Both the position numbers and the translations under genes were made by a program. Under the pieces are notes generated by a model, which was given only the letters and a program-made list of their open reading frames with translations, was not told the origin of the DNA and searched no databases. Below are positions 44,971 to 57,854 of a stretch of DNA of 64,000 bases, in pieces. How positions within the stretch are numbered: the stretch's first letter is position 1; the number at the start of each line of letters is the position of its first letter. This DNA comes from Leucosporidium creatinivorum (lineage: Eukaryota > Basidiomycota > Microbotryomycetes > Leucosporidiales > Leucosporidiaceae), in assembly GCA_001600635.1 (NCBI GenBank), contig BCKL01000025.1:186001-250000 (forward strand), written 5' to 3'.

Positions 44971-46049
44971 AGCCCGAGGGAAGGGGACAGGTGAGACACG
45001 ACTTGTTTCGCAAAAATTGGGACTGCTCTGCTGCCTCTCTTTCGCCGAGCAGCATGTCAATCATGTAGTAACATAGCGAAGAAACCGGAGCTCAACACGA
45101 GATGCCCGTCAACGGTCTTAGAAAGCCCAACTCCTCGATATCGTTCCCGCCGAGCCCCGCCGAGGTGCATGGTAAAGCGGGAAGAGGCGACGGCTCTAAA
45201 CCAAAGAAGCACGCTACGAGAATCTTCGGTAGACAAGAGATATGCAAATGCGAGCATCGGGGAAGCGCGAGACGGCGAATTGGATTGAGGAGGGTCCACC
45301 GAGCTGAGCCGTTTGAGGGGAAGGTCAGGCGACCTCACTTCGTCTCCTTCTCCTCCTTGGGTCTTGGTACGGGAAGGGAGAGTTTGCGTTGTCACACCGT
45401 ACATGTAACCGGAGCCTGTCCACGCCGCACTGACCCTGCGAGGCGTAGAGCGAGGGTCCAAGCGCCTGTCGAGAGCTGGGATTCGGTCGCCGAAGCGGGA
45501 CTGCTCGTCGACGAGACTACAGACAAATCGAAGAGGTGGAACTTCGCAGAAGAGAGACGACACCGAGATCTCCTCTTCGCTTGTCTGAGCGCAGTGGGGA
45601 TGTGTACGGCTGCAGCAGAGAGCGAGAGGAACTCAGTGCTCTTCCCGCGCCAAGCTCAGGCGAGAGCTCGGCTGTGTGTCGAGATGGGCGCTAGTGGAGC
45701 AGCTCTACACGATAGAAAGCCGCTACATACTAGGCGAGCGAAGACTGGTAGCAGAAGAAAGGGGCCCAAGACGAGCGAGCGAGCATGAAAGAAAAGCGAG
45801 GCTGCTCAGCTCGACTCGGTTTCCTTCCCCCTCTCCGCTCGTTCGTTTCGCTTCGCCCAGATCCTCGACTCCGAGCGTCCAAGCTGGTCACCGACCTCCT
45901 CGTATCACTGCTGCTGACCTACAAGCAAGCTCCAATTCGCTTCAGGAGAAGGGACGACTTTCTCTTGCTTCTCCCTCTTCGGCCGCCAGGCTGACCGCCT
46001 TTGAAGAGTACAGAAGCATTCAAACGACTCTGCGCCACACCCCTACGGC
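44971..46049. other. Long intergenic region before the LRR gene
   Basis: A 228-codon open frame on the plus strand (45,102-45,788) overlaps another long one on the minus strand. Neither has domain, splice or family support, as expected by chance in GC-rich DNA. I annotate no gene. Confidence 0.4.
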
Positions 46050-47642
46050 ATGCTCGACCTCCCCTCCCAGCCAGCTCCTTCTCCCTCGCCCTCAACCTCC
46101 GCCGCCTCCCTCTTCCGCCCTCCCCTCCGCCGATTCCCCTCCGTCTCCCGCACCTCCAGCCTCAAACGGACCAAAACCAGAAACTCCAAGACCGAAGCAC
46201 CCCCTTTCAAGCTCCGTCGAGGTCCTACGCTCTCTCGGCGACTGAGCAGGAAAGCGAGTGGGTTGGGAGCTCGGCGTGAGGCAGAGCAGGGCGGCGAGGG
46301 CGAGGGGCTGGAGAGTTTGGGGGATGAGATGGACGTTATGGGTCAGGTGGAGAGTTTGGAGGGTGAAGAGGAGCTTGAAGGATGGAGGGAAGCTGTAGGG
46401 AGGGAGTTGAGGGAGGCAAACGGTGAGAGAAGGTGCTCCGTGCGAGATGAGGGGTGCAGCTGATTCACCTAGGCCCACAGAGAGGCTGCTCGAGTACACG
46501 GAAAAGGAGTATGGACGTCGCATCGACAACCCTCGGGATCTCCTCGATGAGCTGGTGAGGGAAGGAGCTATCGCCGAGCCGAGCGGTTTCGTTGAGCTGC
46601 TGGCCAGCAAGGGTATCGCGGAGGATCAGCTCAAGAAGGCGTCAAGTACGGCTGCGACGTACGAAGCGCTGACTCAGGCTCTCGTGGAGCACGGTAAGCG
46701 TCCTTCTGCTCTTACTCGACGCGAACGTGAAGAGGCGCCGAGCTCACCGCTTTCCTCGACAGGACAACTCAACGCCAAAGGCCTCTCACTCTTCCGCACG
46801 ATACCTCTCTCAAAGCTGAAGCTCGTCGTGCTGCCCTCGCAAGGCTCAGCCGAGGTTCAGACGACGGCGCTGGACGCCCTCCACTCGACGTTCGCCGCGC
46901 CGAACAGCTTCACCAGCCTCACTCGTCTCGACCTCTCCTGCATCCCCATTCCCCAGCACTCGCTGCACTTTTTATCCAACCTCTCACTTACCAAGCTCAA
47001 CCTCAACACCACCGAAACGACCATCGAAGGCATCGCCTGTCTCGTCCCGCTCGCGCCGACGCTTCGAGCCCTTCATCTCGCCGACAACTCGGCCGTGAAG
47101 GACGACTGCCTGCCCCTTCTCTCGCTCTTCTCCATGCTCGACTCGCTGGACCTCACCGGCACCTCGACTACGAAAGCTGGTCTCCGCTCCTTCGTCGTCA
47201 AAGCTCGCTCGGCGCAGCCCAAACTCCTTCAAGTCGCTCCTTCCGCTGCAGTTCAAGCTTACGTCGTCAGTCCTTTCCTTCCCGCTTGTCTCTTACTCAA
47301 CTTCCTGATCCTCCTCCGACCCGCTCTTTGATAGACATCCCTCCTCATCCCCGCTCCCGTCTCCGAGTCGATGATCACCGAGCCATCGCAAGTCGTCGAG
47401 CTCTCCAGCGCCGAGTCGCTCGACAACTACAAGGGATGGAGGGTCAAGGGATATGTCAAGACGCACAAGGAGAGGCAGGTCAAGATGGAGGCGTTCTTGC
47501 GCTCGAGGTAGGCCGAGTTGGCGCGGGCTCGGCAAAGAGGAAGGAGCTGACCTCGCTCGAGTCTCGCAGGCAGGACGACATCAGGTGCAAGGAGCTGATG
47601 TGCGAGGAGAAGGCCGCTGTAGCTCGTGTATGGGAGGAGTAG
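46050..47642 (+). CDS. Leucine-rich-repeat protein, unknown function
   Basis: Five exons (46050-46422, 46481-46693, 46763-47265, 47335-47507, 47570-47642) encode 444 aa. The basic N-terminus (LRRFPSVSRTSSLKRTKTR) is followed by an acidic helix. Then comes RLLEYTEKEYGRRIDNPRDL and a stretch of about five leucine-rich repeats, recognisable as SLTRLDLSCIPI, SLTKLNLNTTET, TLRALHLADNSA and MLDSLDLTGTST. The C-terminus is charged and ends VARVWEE. The repeats suggest a protein-binding solenoid of RNase-inhibitor-like spacing. Intron signals are canonical apart from a GTCAGT donor in intron 3. I do not recognise the orthologue. Confidence 0.75.
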
Positions 47643-48726
47643 ACTGCTGTGCATTGCTATGCTTCTGCTGCTTCTCCCGCCCCCTCGGACATCTTCCTTC
47701 TGCTCGGGGTTTCGGTGGTCCTTTTGCACGCCAGCTTCGACGGCTCGGCTCGACTGCAGGCGAGGTGGCTTACAAGTGTGCTACCTTTACACTCACTCGC
47801 AGCCCTCTTCAGCCACTGATATCGCTTCTTCCGTATCGGCCTCCACTAGCTTCTCACGCGAGGCTATGACCAGCCGTCAAACGTGCGGCGGTACTCACCT
47901 GCACGAGTCGTATTTTGGTGCTCGGTAGGTGGCGACCAGGAAAGAGAAGACTCCTTGAGACACTTCGCGTGACAAACTACACCCTCCTCGAGAGCAGCTA
48001 CGGCAGGTCAGGCGAAGCTCGGTGAGGGAAAAGTGGTGCTTCGTCGCCCGCTCCTGCCTCCTCCAGCGCTCTCACGGGCTCTCACCTCTCTCTCAGACAT
48101 AGTCTATATCTCCCACAGAAGCTGGTGGGTCGTCAAGGTCGGCTTGTGAGCGCGGGAGAGTGAAGGAAGCCCTCCCGCCGAGGTGATCTTCGCCGAATGA
48201 CCCGCCCACCCCTGCGCGATGTTGATCTAAAGGCGTTACGACGGCTACAAGGAGGTAAGTTTGAGTGCTCAGACGCCGTGGAAGTCGACCTTTGAGCAGA
48301 AAAACGCCGGTTTGGGAAAGCCGACCTCCGTATGGGGAAGGTCCGCCGAGCTCCAGGACCAGCGTGCTCGTCAACTCTCTCGGATGGACGAGAACGCAGT
48401 CGAAGTAGAAGAGCAATTGGGCTGAACTGACTTCTGCTACATCACATCGACCGAGCACGGCTGCACCTCTTGACCTCCTCGACTTCAGCTCCTTCGCGCC
48501 CTTCGACCCCAGCTCTCTCTGCCTCCTCCCGCCATCTCATCTCGCTTCGAATCTCTATCGCAAGGCGTAAAGGCTCAGCCAAGATCGCATCGCGCGGTCA
48601 ACAGCTACCTCTGTAGCCTACTGGGCATAGCACCAGCATAGCAAACGCTACAGGACACCCTTCTCTTTCGTCAACCAAAGGAGCAGCCCGCCTCTCGCCA
48701 GCAGCAGCAGCAGCAGGCGGTGACGA
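47643..48726. other. Intergenic region with a CAG-rich tract
   Basis: I find no gene I can support. A (CAG)n-like run at about 48,699-48,718 lies just before the start of the next gene and probably belongs to its 5' UTR. A minus-strand open frame at 48,458-48,093 has no supporting features. Confidence 0.4.
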
Positions 48727-51337
48727 ATGGCCGCTGCAGACTCGTACCGGCCAAAGGAAGGACTGGGATTGGGGGAGATTGTCATGCCTGGTCTCGGAGA
48801 ACCTATCAATGGTGAGTTCTTGACTCCGAAGATGCATCCTCTCCCGTCGGGCGTCAGCTGATCGGCGGGTGTGTTTCGCAGGTCTGATCCAAGACGGCCA
48901 TGATCCACGATACTCTACTTTCAAGCAGAGGATTCGCGGCCACATGCCTTCCCACTCTTCCCCTCCAACGCTCGCAACCTTCACCGCCGCCAAATCGACC
49001 GCTCCAGCTCCGACGCTGCCTCCTCCGCCAACGAGCGCACCTCGCAAGTACTCGCTGCAGCCCATCTCGCACTACGCCAACGAGTCGATCTCGTACCCCA
49101 TGATCGTCTCGAGGAGCGATATGGCCGGCTCGACCTTCTCGCCCCACACTCCTCCTGCTATCCCCGTCGACTCGCACGCTCCTCCCGATTCCTCTGCATC
49201 TCTGGCCGACCTCGCAGCCTCCGCTCAGCTTGGGAGGAAAGGATCCAAGGCTCGACCACCGCCCATCAAGATCAACAGCTCGAATCACTCGACCTTCCTT
49301 TCCCCGCTGCTGGAGCGGCCGTTCATCAAGAGGCTGGGTAGTGGTGGGAAGGACAAGGAGGAGGGAAAGGATACACCGACGAAGACGAGGAGTAGGAAGG
49401 GGAGCAAGATCGACTCGATCCTGGTGGACAATCAGGCGATCCTCGTCGAGGTGAGTTGCGCCGAGCATACCGACTTGCGAGTTGCTGCTGACCTCCTCGC
49501 TCCACAACAGAACCAAATCGCCTTCGCCGAGGCCTACCCCGAAGAGAACCAGACGGTCAACATCTCCCTGTCCAACCCGACTGAGCACGAGTGCTCGCCC
49601 AAGCTTCACCAAGCTGGCTCTCCCACCCTCTCCTCCCGAGTCCCAGTCCCCTACCTCGACGACGTCTCGCCCAACAGCTCTCCCAAGTCGACTCCTCCAC
49701 CGGCTCGCCGCGCCTTCGTATCCCATCGACGAGCTACCTCCGACGATTCGCCTCGGATCGTCCAGGAGGCTGCCTTCCCTCGGTCTTTTGGAGACAGCTC
49801 GATCAGCGCACGGGATCGCCCCTTCGCCACCTTCTCTCCGGTTACCTCGACTACCGCATCTCAGCGACCGAGGAAGCATTCGACCCCTTCGATTCCCTCC
49901 GGCGTTCGCACAATCGTCGAGGGCGCCAAGATGGGGCACGGTCGGTCGCATTCGACCACCGCGCTTCGCTCATCTAGGGCACGACTCGATGACGCCTTCT
50001 TCACTCCTTCGACCGCTTCCTCCACCCTACCCATCATCTCTCCCACCTCGCTCGGCCAGCCGTCGCCTGCGACTCGACGACCCTCCACTACTCCCCGACC
50101 TCTCGACTCGACCAAGTCGGTCGGCATCAGCGTTCGAGGGAGTGCAGCGAGTGGGTCGGCGACGAGAGAAGTCGCTCGCGCGCCGCTCGGAGGCGAGGAG
50201 GGCATCACTGTCTCGCTTCAGTCGCCGCATCGGCCGGAAGACATGGAGGTCGGTTGGAGCTGCACGAGTGGAGTGGACGCCTCTGGGGCACCGTACACGA
50301 CATGGTCCATCACGCTCAAGCCCAAGGCGACTCCACCTCCGGCAGCAGCAGCCTCCGCCGTTCGAACGGCTTCCAGCTTCTCCTCCTACCGCTTCTCTTC
50401 CGCCACTGCTCGCCCTACCACACCACCACCGGCACATGGTTCTCCCTCTTCTCCCCGCTCTACCCCTTCCGGTACCAGCACCTTCGAGCCCAGCATCTCG
50501 CCCTTTGACATCTCGTGTGGTCCTCCCTCCCTCCCTCTCCCACCACCACCACCACCACCTCAACAGCGCAAGGCCTCTGCTGCTTCATCGTCCTCCCAAC
50601 CTCCTGGCTCCGACTCCCAACTCTCCGGCTCCTCCATCTCCTCCGAATCCTCCGGCCCTACAACCCCCCGTCGAACCAAGTTCGGCTCCGTCGACTCCAC
50701 CAACTCTGGTCCGTTCGACCTACAACTGCCCACCTCCACCTCCAAGACGCTATCCATGGGAAAATCTCGCAGCTACACGAGCGTGGCAGAGCAGTATCGC
50801 AAGCGACAGATGTCGTTGGAGGGCAGCGAGGGAGGCAACACGTCGTCGAGGAATGGAAGCTTTGATTCGAGTGCGAGTGGGCCGGGGAGGGCGATGAGGT
50901 TGGGGAAGTACGCGCCGGTGGGGATGCCTATGGGAGCGAATGGGGTGGAAGGGTTCGGAGTGATGCTCGATGGAACGGATGAGGGAGAGGAGGGAGAGGA
51001 TCAGATTGTCCCTCTCGTGCCGATGGAGGATCCCAAGACACCAACAAGGAAGGAAGCTTTCGTCAACATCGTTCCTCCCACTCCCGACGTCTCTCTCATG
51101 CCCATCAAAGCGGCTCTCACGCCCTCGACCGACTCGGAGGCCACATCGGACGACGACGAGGAGGACGATGGAGGAAGGAGGGACGCTGCGAGGGCATTGG
51201 CTAGGGGTCAGCAGAGGATGATGAGCAAGTGGAGTGATACGGAGGGGGAATCGGAGGTGGATGAGGAGGATGAGGAGCATGTCAAGACGAGTTGGAGCGA
51301 TACGCCTGATGGAGTTGAGGAGGATCTGGTGGCTTAG
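48727..51337 (+). CDS. Large disordered Ser/Pro-rich protein, unknown
   Basis: Three exons (48727-48811, 48882-49450, 49511-51337) encode 826 aa. The start MAAADSYRPKEGLGLGEIVM is supported by phase across intron 1. The chain is dominated by Ser, Pro, Thr and Arg. Ordered-looking islands are NQIAFAEAYPEENQTVNISL and SKTLSMGKSRSYTSVAEQYR. Proline runs occur in the middle. The C-terminus is acidic, with EDDGGRRDAARALARGQQRM followed by Asp/Glu-rich text. Intron 2 is 60 bases long and free of in-frame stops, so its retention would simply add 20 residues. No catalytic motif is visible; a regulatory or scaffold role is only a guess. Confidence 0.7.
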
Positions 51338-51745
51338 TGTGTTGTGGAGACTGTCGTGTTTGTCTAGCTTGTCTTCCCATTCTTGTGTAGCCTTATGCTT
51401 ATTTATGTTAGCTTGTCCGCCCCTCGAGCATCCTCACGAGGGAGAGAACGAAGTCCGAGCCAGCGCCGAGTAGGGACCTGAGGGCTGCTGCAGGTTCTCA
51501 AACGGCGCCCTCTGAATTCGGTAGCTGGCAGAGCACTCCTGGCTCGCTCTGAGAGTGGTTTGGGCGTTTCGCCATCATGCTCAGCCAAGCAAGTTCACGC
51601 CGGAGCGGCTCCTCGCTTCTTCTCTTACGCTTCACCACGTCTTCCTCATCTCGACTCGCGGATCTTAAAGGCCCGAAATCACTCAGCTACATCTCCCCCT
51701 CTACCTAGCAAGCTACACGCCTTTCGCCAAGCGGGAGCTCCACAC
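51338..51745. other. Intergenic region
   Basis: This holds the 3' UTR of the upstream gene and the promoter and leader of the amidohydrolase gene. I see no other feature. Confidence 0.4.
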
Positions 51746-54192
51746 ATGGCCGCTCTCCGGCAGCGCAAGACAGCGAGCAGCGCACCCGCCTCCTCATCAG
51801 CACTGGCAGCAGCCTCAGCAGCTTCATCGAATGGTCCTCGGGTACCTAAGGGCATGCGCGCCCGCCCTCCCATGGTCAACTCCCGTCTCAAGCTACTCCT
51901 CCTCGCCGTTCCCCTCCTCGCCGGCTGGTTCGCCGTCATCTACCGCCGAAACAGCGTCAAGCCATTGCCGTCGAGCTACACTGTATGCTCTGCGCGCGAC
52001 CGGACTCAAGTCCTGACGATGGACGAGCAGAACTCGAGGGTGGGGTGCATCGTCGTTGAGAAGGGGCTGATTGCGGCGACGGGCTCACTGGAGATGGTGC
52101 GGAGGGACTGGGGAGACGTCGATACGACTGGAAAGCTCCACAATGGCAAGGGAGGTGGGATCAAGATCATCTTCCTGAGGAAGGGCGAGATGCTCCTGCC
52201 CGGCCTGTGAGTGCTGTTCCCTCGCTACCGCCCAGATCTTGCTGACCGAATTACGACCTACAGGATTGACGCCCATGCGCATGTGCTGCAGAATGGAGAA
52301 GCGGCTAGTGCCGTCGATCTCGTCGGCTCCACCTCGGTCGCAGGTCCGCTCTGACCCTCCCTCGGCTCCGAGTTTCTTGCTGACTCGGGTTGACCCCCCA
52401 CAGAGGTCGTCGAACGCATCGCCAACTTCATCGCCAAGGATACAACCCTACTCGCCGACCGATCTCGCTTCGTGCTCGGCCTCGGCTGGGATCAGACCAA
52501 GTTCGGCGGCAACGGAGAGTTTCCTACAGCCGTGAGCAGCGCCTTCGACCTCGGACAAGTAGCTTTACTGACACACAATCTCTTCAGGACGACCTCGAGC
52601 GTGATCCTCGACTAGCAGGCCGACCCATCTATCTTAAGCGGAGTAAGTGAAGCTTCGGCGGCAGCGTCGTAATTAGGAAGTCGTGCTGACTCTCTTCGCG
52701 CACAGTCGACGTACACGCTCTCTGGGTCTCACCCGCCATCATCGGCATGCTCAGCTCCAACCTCCCCTCCACCGTCCCCGGCGGTCTCATCGTCCGCCTT
52801 CCCTCCGGCGAGCCCTCAGGCATCTTCGTCGACAACGCCATGTCCCTCGTTACCGCCGTCATTCCTCCCTGGACAGATGAGGACCGTACACGCTTCCTGC
52901 GAACGACGGCAAGGCAGATGCTCGACTCGGGCTTGACCTCGGTGCACGATGCAAGTCTCTCGCTCGCCGATATCGCCTTCCTTCGCCGACTGGACCAGCA
53001 GGGAAAGCTACCCATTCGCATCTACGGCTTGGTGTCGTGCGAGCCACTGAACAGCTACTGCGGTGACGAGGTGGAGAGATACGACGGAGATCGCTTCCAG
53101 CTGAGGTGAGTCCTGGCTTGACCGAGATCGTCGACAGAGCTAACTCGCCTGCCTTTGCAGAGCCATCAAGATCTTCACCGACGGCGCACTCGGTAGCTGG
53201 GGTGCAGCCATGCATGCGCCCTACTCAGGCGAGCTTCTCTCTCTGCGCCCGTCGTCCTCGGTCCTCGGAGTCTCACTGACCCCGCCCTCCCTTAGACAAC
53301 CCCTCCGAGCGCGGCATCATGATCTCCCCCGAAGAGCACATCGCTCCTCTCGTCAAGAAATGGATCGACAAGGGCTTCCAAGTCTGCTCGCATGCTATCG
53401 GCGACCGAGCCAACACCGTCGTTCTGGATGCCTACGAGAAGGCACTTCCCTCGGGTGTAACTGCACGTGACCTAAGATTGAGGATTGAGCATGCTCAGAT
53501 CTTGGTGAGTCGCTAACTTGCCTTTCGGTCGTTCGGACTTCGCTGATTCGTCCTTTTTCGCAGACGATGGACGACATCGCTCGCACCGGCCGCATGGGAG
53601 TTATCTCGAGTGTCCAGCCGACCCACGCGACTAGTGACATGGGCTACGCCGAAGCTCGTATCGGCCCCGAGCGGATCAAGGGAGCTTACGCTTGGACGAC
53701 TTTAGCCAAGTATGATGCTACCCTTCGTTTCGAAGCTCTCGTGAGGATACTGACCCCGACTTGCTCTTCCATCCCTTCCCCTAGAGCTGGAAGTCCCCTC
53801 GCCCTCGGCTCCGACTTCCCCGTCGAGCAGGTCTCGCCATGGCTCGGCATCTACGCCGCCACCGCTCGCAAGTGGCTCAACGGCGACTCTCCTCACGGCA
53901 CTGGTGGCTGGTGAGCCCCCCTTTGCTCTCGCGAGCTTCCCTCGCTAACCCTCTGCCCTCCAGGTTTCCCGCCGAAGCACTCTCCCTCCTTGACACCCTA
54001 CGAGGCTTCACCACTGGCGCCGCCTTCGCTTCCTTCCAAGAGCATCGGGTCGGCTCCCTCGAGGTCGGCAAAGAGGCCGACTTTATCGTCGTGGACAAGG
54101 ATCTGTTTGAGATGGAGGACTTTGAGATTCCCGAGACGAAGGTCAAGGCGACGGTGGTCGGCGGAAGGCTGTTTAGCGGGAGGCTGCAGTAG
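51746..54192 (+). CDS. YtcJ-type amidohydrolase with N-terminal membrane anchor
   Basis: Ten exons (51746-52206, 52264-52343, 52404-52531, 52588-52642, 52706-53105, 53161-53228, 53296-53504, 53564-53709, 53785-53910, 53964-54192) encode 633 aa. After about 45 basic, disordered residues comes one hydrophobic helix (LKLLLLAVPLLAGWFAVIY), so the enzyme is probably a type II membrane protein. The metal-dependent amidohydrolase core follows: IDAHAHVLQNG (HxH, about 158-160), IKIFTDGALGSWG, SHAIGDRANTV, LRIEHAQIL and LALGSDFPVE (C-terminal metal Asp). The terminal beta-sandwich part reads VGSLEVGKEADFIVVDKDL. This matches the Amidohydro_3/YtcJ family; the substrate is not predictable. Intron 6 appears to be GC-AG (CAG then GCGAGC). 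Confidence 0.9.
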
Positions 54193-54432
54193 AGCATCTT
54201 CGCCGAGCCTGTCCCGGATTGCCAAACTCTTGCAAACCCTTAGCTCACTCCTTCGAACCCGCTCACCGACTCGGTCGCTGCTCTCGTCGCTCTCGGTCAT
54301 GCTTCACTCGGGAATCGAGCAAACCAAATACTTGCAAAGCGATCGGGAATGCTAGCGAGATGACAAAACACGACTACATGATCTGCTTAACAATCCCCTC
54401 CGCTCGGCGATGCACTCCTCCCCCCCTCCTCG

Positions 54433-57203
54433 CTAAGCCCTACTCCACTTCAACGGCCCCCAAGACTCGTACTTCGACAACCTCTTCCCCACCTCCGTCT
54501 CCATCCCAACCTTCGGGCTCTCAACAAAAGCCCCCTCAGCAACGACACTCGTTCTCGCGATCGACGGCGTTCCCTTCATCGTAGACGTGGAGGCGTCGTC
54601 CTCCCAGTGCCACGCTGCAGAGGCAGAGCTAGGCTCAGCGATAGCGGTGGTGGCGGTGGAGATGGAAGGGTGGAAGGCGGCGACCGACTTGACGTGTCGA
54701 GGTCGAGCGATGAGGGAGGAGGCGATGGAGCTGGAACGGTTGAGGAGGGAGAGGGAGGAGGAGGCGCGGCGGAGGCGGACTTGGGGAGTGGTGTTGATAG
54801 GAGAAGAAGAAGGAGGAGCGTTGGTGGTAGGGTTGGCGTCGGTGGAGGGATGGTCGGGTAGAGCGGAAGAAGCGTCGCCGAGCACGAGCGTGGTGGAGGG
54901 CGAGCGAGTCGTCCTGATGCTAAGGATAGGCGAGGCAGGGTCGATTGGGGATTCACGATCGACGACGGTCCTCGGAGGACTGTGAGGTGGGATGAAGAGA
55001 CCTGGAGGAGTAGGGCGCGACCTTCGGTTGGCGAGCGGCGAGACTGGAGGCGTCGAGGCGCTCGCCTGAGCTCCCGAATGGCTGCCTGGAGACTCAAGAG
55101 GATCGCGAGTTCTTCCAAGGGTGATGGGAGAGTTGAAGGTCGTTCCGAAGTCCGGCTGGAGGCGAGGAGTAACGGGGTAGGGAGCGCAAGTCGGCAGATG
55201 AGGAAGAGGGCCGGAAGGAGGCGGCGAGATGGGAAGAGGAAGCTCTTCGCGAAGGCGACGACGAAGGGGAGAGAGGGTGCGAGTAGGCGGAGAAGGGTGG
55301 AGAGTGAGGCGTTGCAGCGTAGGCGAGCCGAGCTGGCTCTCCTCGTCGTGGAACGAGTGCTGGTCGGAGGCCATCGGCTGTCCTTGCTCGCCGGCGAAAG
55401 CGCTGGACGACTTGGAGGCGGACAGAGACGCAGTCTGCGAGCTTTCATAGCTCGCCGTCCTGTACGAAGCGACTCTACTCCACTCGTGCCGAACGGGCGG
55501 TCCAGGCGTCGGCGGAAGAGGTCGATTCCTCGACGACGTAGACGCCGAGAGCTGAGTGAAGGGCGTCGGCGATTTGATGTCCTGCAGCGAAGCGCGATGA
55601 GCGAGTGCTGGAGTGCCGACGCCGATGACTTGAGCTTTGGCGACGTTCGGCTCCTCGCTGCCCCAGATGATGGGGAGGCCGTCGTCGCCTGTCGGCCAGA
55701 CGCTTTCGGTGTAGAGAGGTTCGAGGTCGGCGAATGGGCAATCGAGGGTATTCGACTGGGCAGAGGGTCCGAGAGGAAGGCGACGAGGCGATTCGGTGGC
55801 GGAGAGCTTGGGTGACGACACCCAACGACCCGGTGTCTGCGAGGTTGAGACGACTTAGCATGACTCCCCCTCGGCGAAGAGAAGCGTGAGAGACCGTACA
55901 GGAGAAGAGGCATTCTCGTCGACTCCTCCTGCTACGGAGTAGCGCCTCTCGGCTCCCACCGTCGGCGAAGGCGGCGACCAATCCTCCTCGTCCGAGTTCC
56001 AGACTAGCCTTCCCGCAGGCAGCGGCGTCTCGACCTCCGAGTCGCCTCTCCTATCATCAACCCAGCCTTCCTTCTCCCCATCTACCGACGAATTCTCAAC
56101 GTCGACCGCAACGAAGGAGCGGAGGAGGTTGTGGCAAGGGCGAGGAGTAGTGAGGGGCCCGGAGCCAGGCGAATGTCTCTTGGGAAGGGGCCTGCCTCGA
56201 TTGATGACCTTTTTGGCCGAGTTGGACGAGAATTTGGGGGCTAGGCGGACACGGCGAGGAATTGGAGTGTAGTCTTTCGCTCGGCGACGGGGGAGAGGAG
56301 GGGCTGGGAGACGTAAATTGGATATCAGCTCGGTTGTAGGCATCAGAGAAGGTCGAAAAGGAACGTACGAGGGGATGGGAGAGGTGAGGGAGACCTGCGC
56401 CTGATGTGGATCGTCGCAGGCGTATTGCTTGGCGCCCAAGGACCGGGCGTCAGCTCCTCTTCGTCGAGTCGCCCTCCATTGCGATAGAACGCCTTGACCA
56501 GCTGCTCCTTCTGCATCTCATCTCCGGCGAACGGCGAGCTGATACTCGTCACCTGCACAGCCTTCTTCTTTCCCCTCAGCCTGTCGAAGCCCTTCGACAA
56601 CGAGCGCTTCAAACCCCTCGGCTCTGCTCCCCGCGCCGCTGTTCCCTTCTTCTTGAGCTTTCTCGGCGTCCTTCCATCCTTGTACAGCTGTTCCCTCGCC
56701 CTCTGACCCCTCCTACGAGCCTCTTGCGCACGCCGAGCTCGAGCGGCAGGATCAAGCTGCTCCGGGGTGGTGTTGGCGGTAGCGTATGAGGAAGTGAGGG
56801 GCGCGGGGAAGTAGCGGCAGGGCGAGGTGCGAGGAGGAGGAGGTGGGAAGATGGAAGAGAAGGTGCCGAGCGAGGAGCTGGAGCCGTCCGAGGAGGATGT
56901 TGAGCGAGGCGTAACGCTCGGGCGAGTGCGCGAGCTGCCGCTGCTCTTCGACGACGAGTGGTTGCTGGAGGAGGCGAAGGGTCCACGGGAGAGCACCGTA
57001 CGCGACGGCTTGTGCTGCAGGGGAGGGAGGGCGGTCGATTGCAGGCGAGGCGAAGCGAGCGGCGAAGGTGGGAGTGGTACAGCCTCAGGCGAGATGTCGT
57101 TGGTGCTGAGGACTGGACGCGCCCAAGCTACGGGTGTCGAGGTGCACGAGTCCTGTAACGAGTTCACCGAAGCCGAGTCGGACGAGCTATGCGCGCTCGC
57201 CAT
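54433..57203 (-). CDS. X3: divergent disordered protein, cassette family X
   Basis: Three exons (57203-56369, 56303-55900, 55836-54433) with intron phases 1 and 0 encode 880 aa. Exon number, phases and relative sizes are those of X1 and X2, and the gene occupies the same place next to an A gene. Sequence similarity is weak: the Pro-rich PLPPSP, a basic stretch (RGLKRSLSKGFDRLRGKKK) and then the helix EMQKEQLVKAFYRNGG correspond to the basic region and helix of X1 and X2. The rest is Ser/Pro-rich, with RRRAKDYTPIPRRVRLAPKF at the start of exon 2 and SKYESWGPLKWSRA at the end. I infer a divergent third family member; function unknown. Confidence 0.65.
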
Positions 57204-57854
57204 TGACGCGCTCGTGGGAGGTGGGAAGGAAAGGGAGGGTGTTCACTTGGCGTAGGTCGATAGCTAGCTGCCGGGACGAGCTGCCGCGTGGGCGTAAAGA
57301 CGACGAAGCGAGAAGGCGAGGGAGAAAGAGGAGGGAGAGAGGCGAAAGCTCGAGTTGAGCTTGAAAGCGGGATTTCGATGGTGAGCAAAGTAGGCACAGG
57401 AGAGTCGGGAGAGCTCAAATTACCTTATTCAGGGATGTTGTGTCGCTCCAGCGTCGCCTCAGCCGTGCAGCGTCGAGACCGAGCTCGCTGAAGAGGCGAA
57501 GGGCTGGCCCAGCTCTCTGGGCTTCTGCAGGGGACCAAGAGCGGTCGAGGAGGTGCGTTGGCGCTCTCTGGACCTCATTAACGGACGAGATAAGCCCTGC
57601 GAAGCCTGAGTGAAGGTAGAAGAGGGTCAATGACGGCTTCGGCGATGAAAGGGGCGAGGGGTCGCGACTGACCTTCGGCGAGAGCTAGTCCTGCTGAGCG
57701 GCAATCGGGCTAGAGCAGCTACTCTGATGTCATCTTGTAGTCTCCGCTCCTGCGCACAAGCAGAAGCTCTCTGCAGCTCTCCCCCTTGCCTATCCCTCTT
57801 CGGCGCTCCCTCTTCGGCTGTCCTTCGTGACCAGTCCATTCCTGCTCTCCCCAT
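57204..57854. other. Region between X3 and A3
   Basis: This contains the leader of X3 and the segment conserved downstream of A1 and A2 (about 57,420-57,850). Short open frames are present, but the copies differ in frame, so I call no gene. Confidence 0.4.

Noticed and set aside
45102-45788. 228-codon plus-strand open frame
   Set aside because: It has Arg-rich shadow-like composition, overlaps an equally long minus-strand frame, and has no splice or domain support.
48854-49951. 365-codon minus-strand open frame
   Set aside because: It lies opposite the large Ser/Pro-rich protein and has Arg-rich antisense composition.
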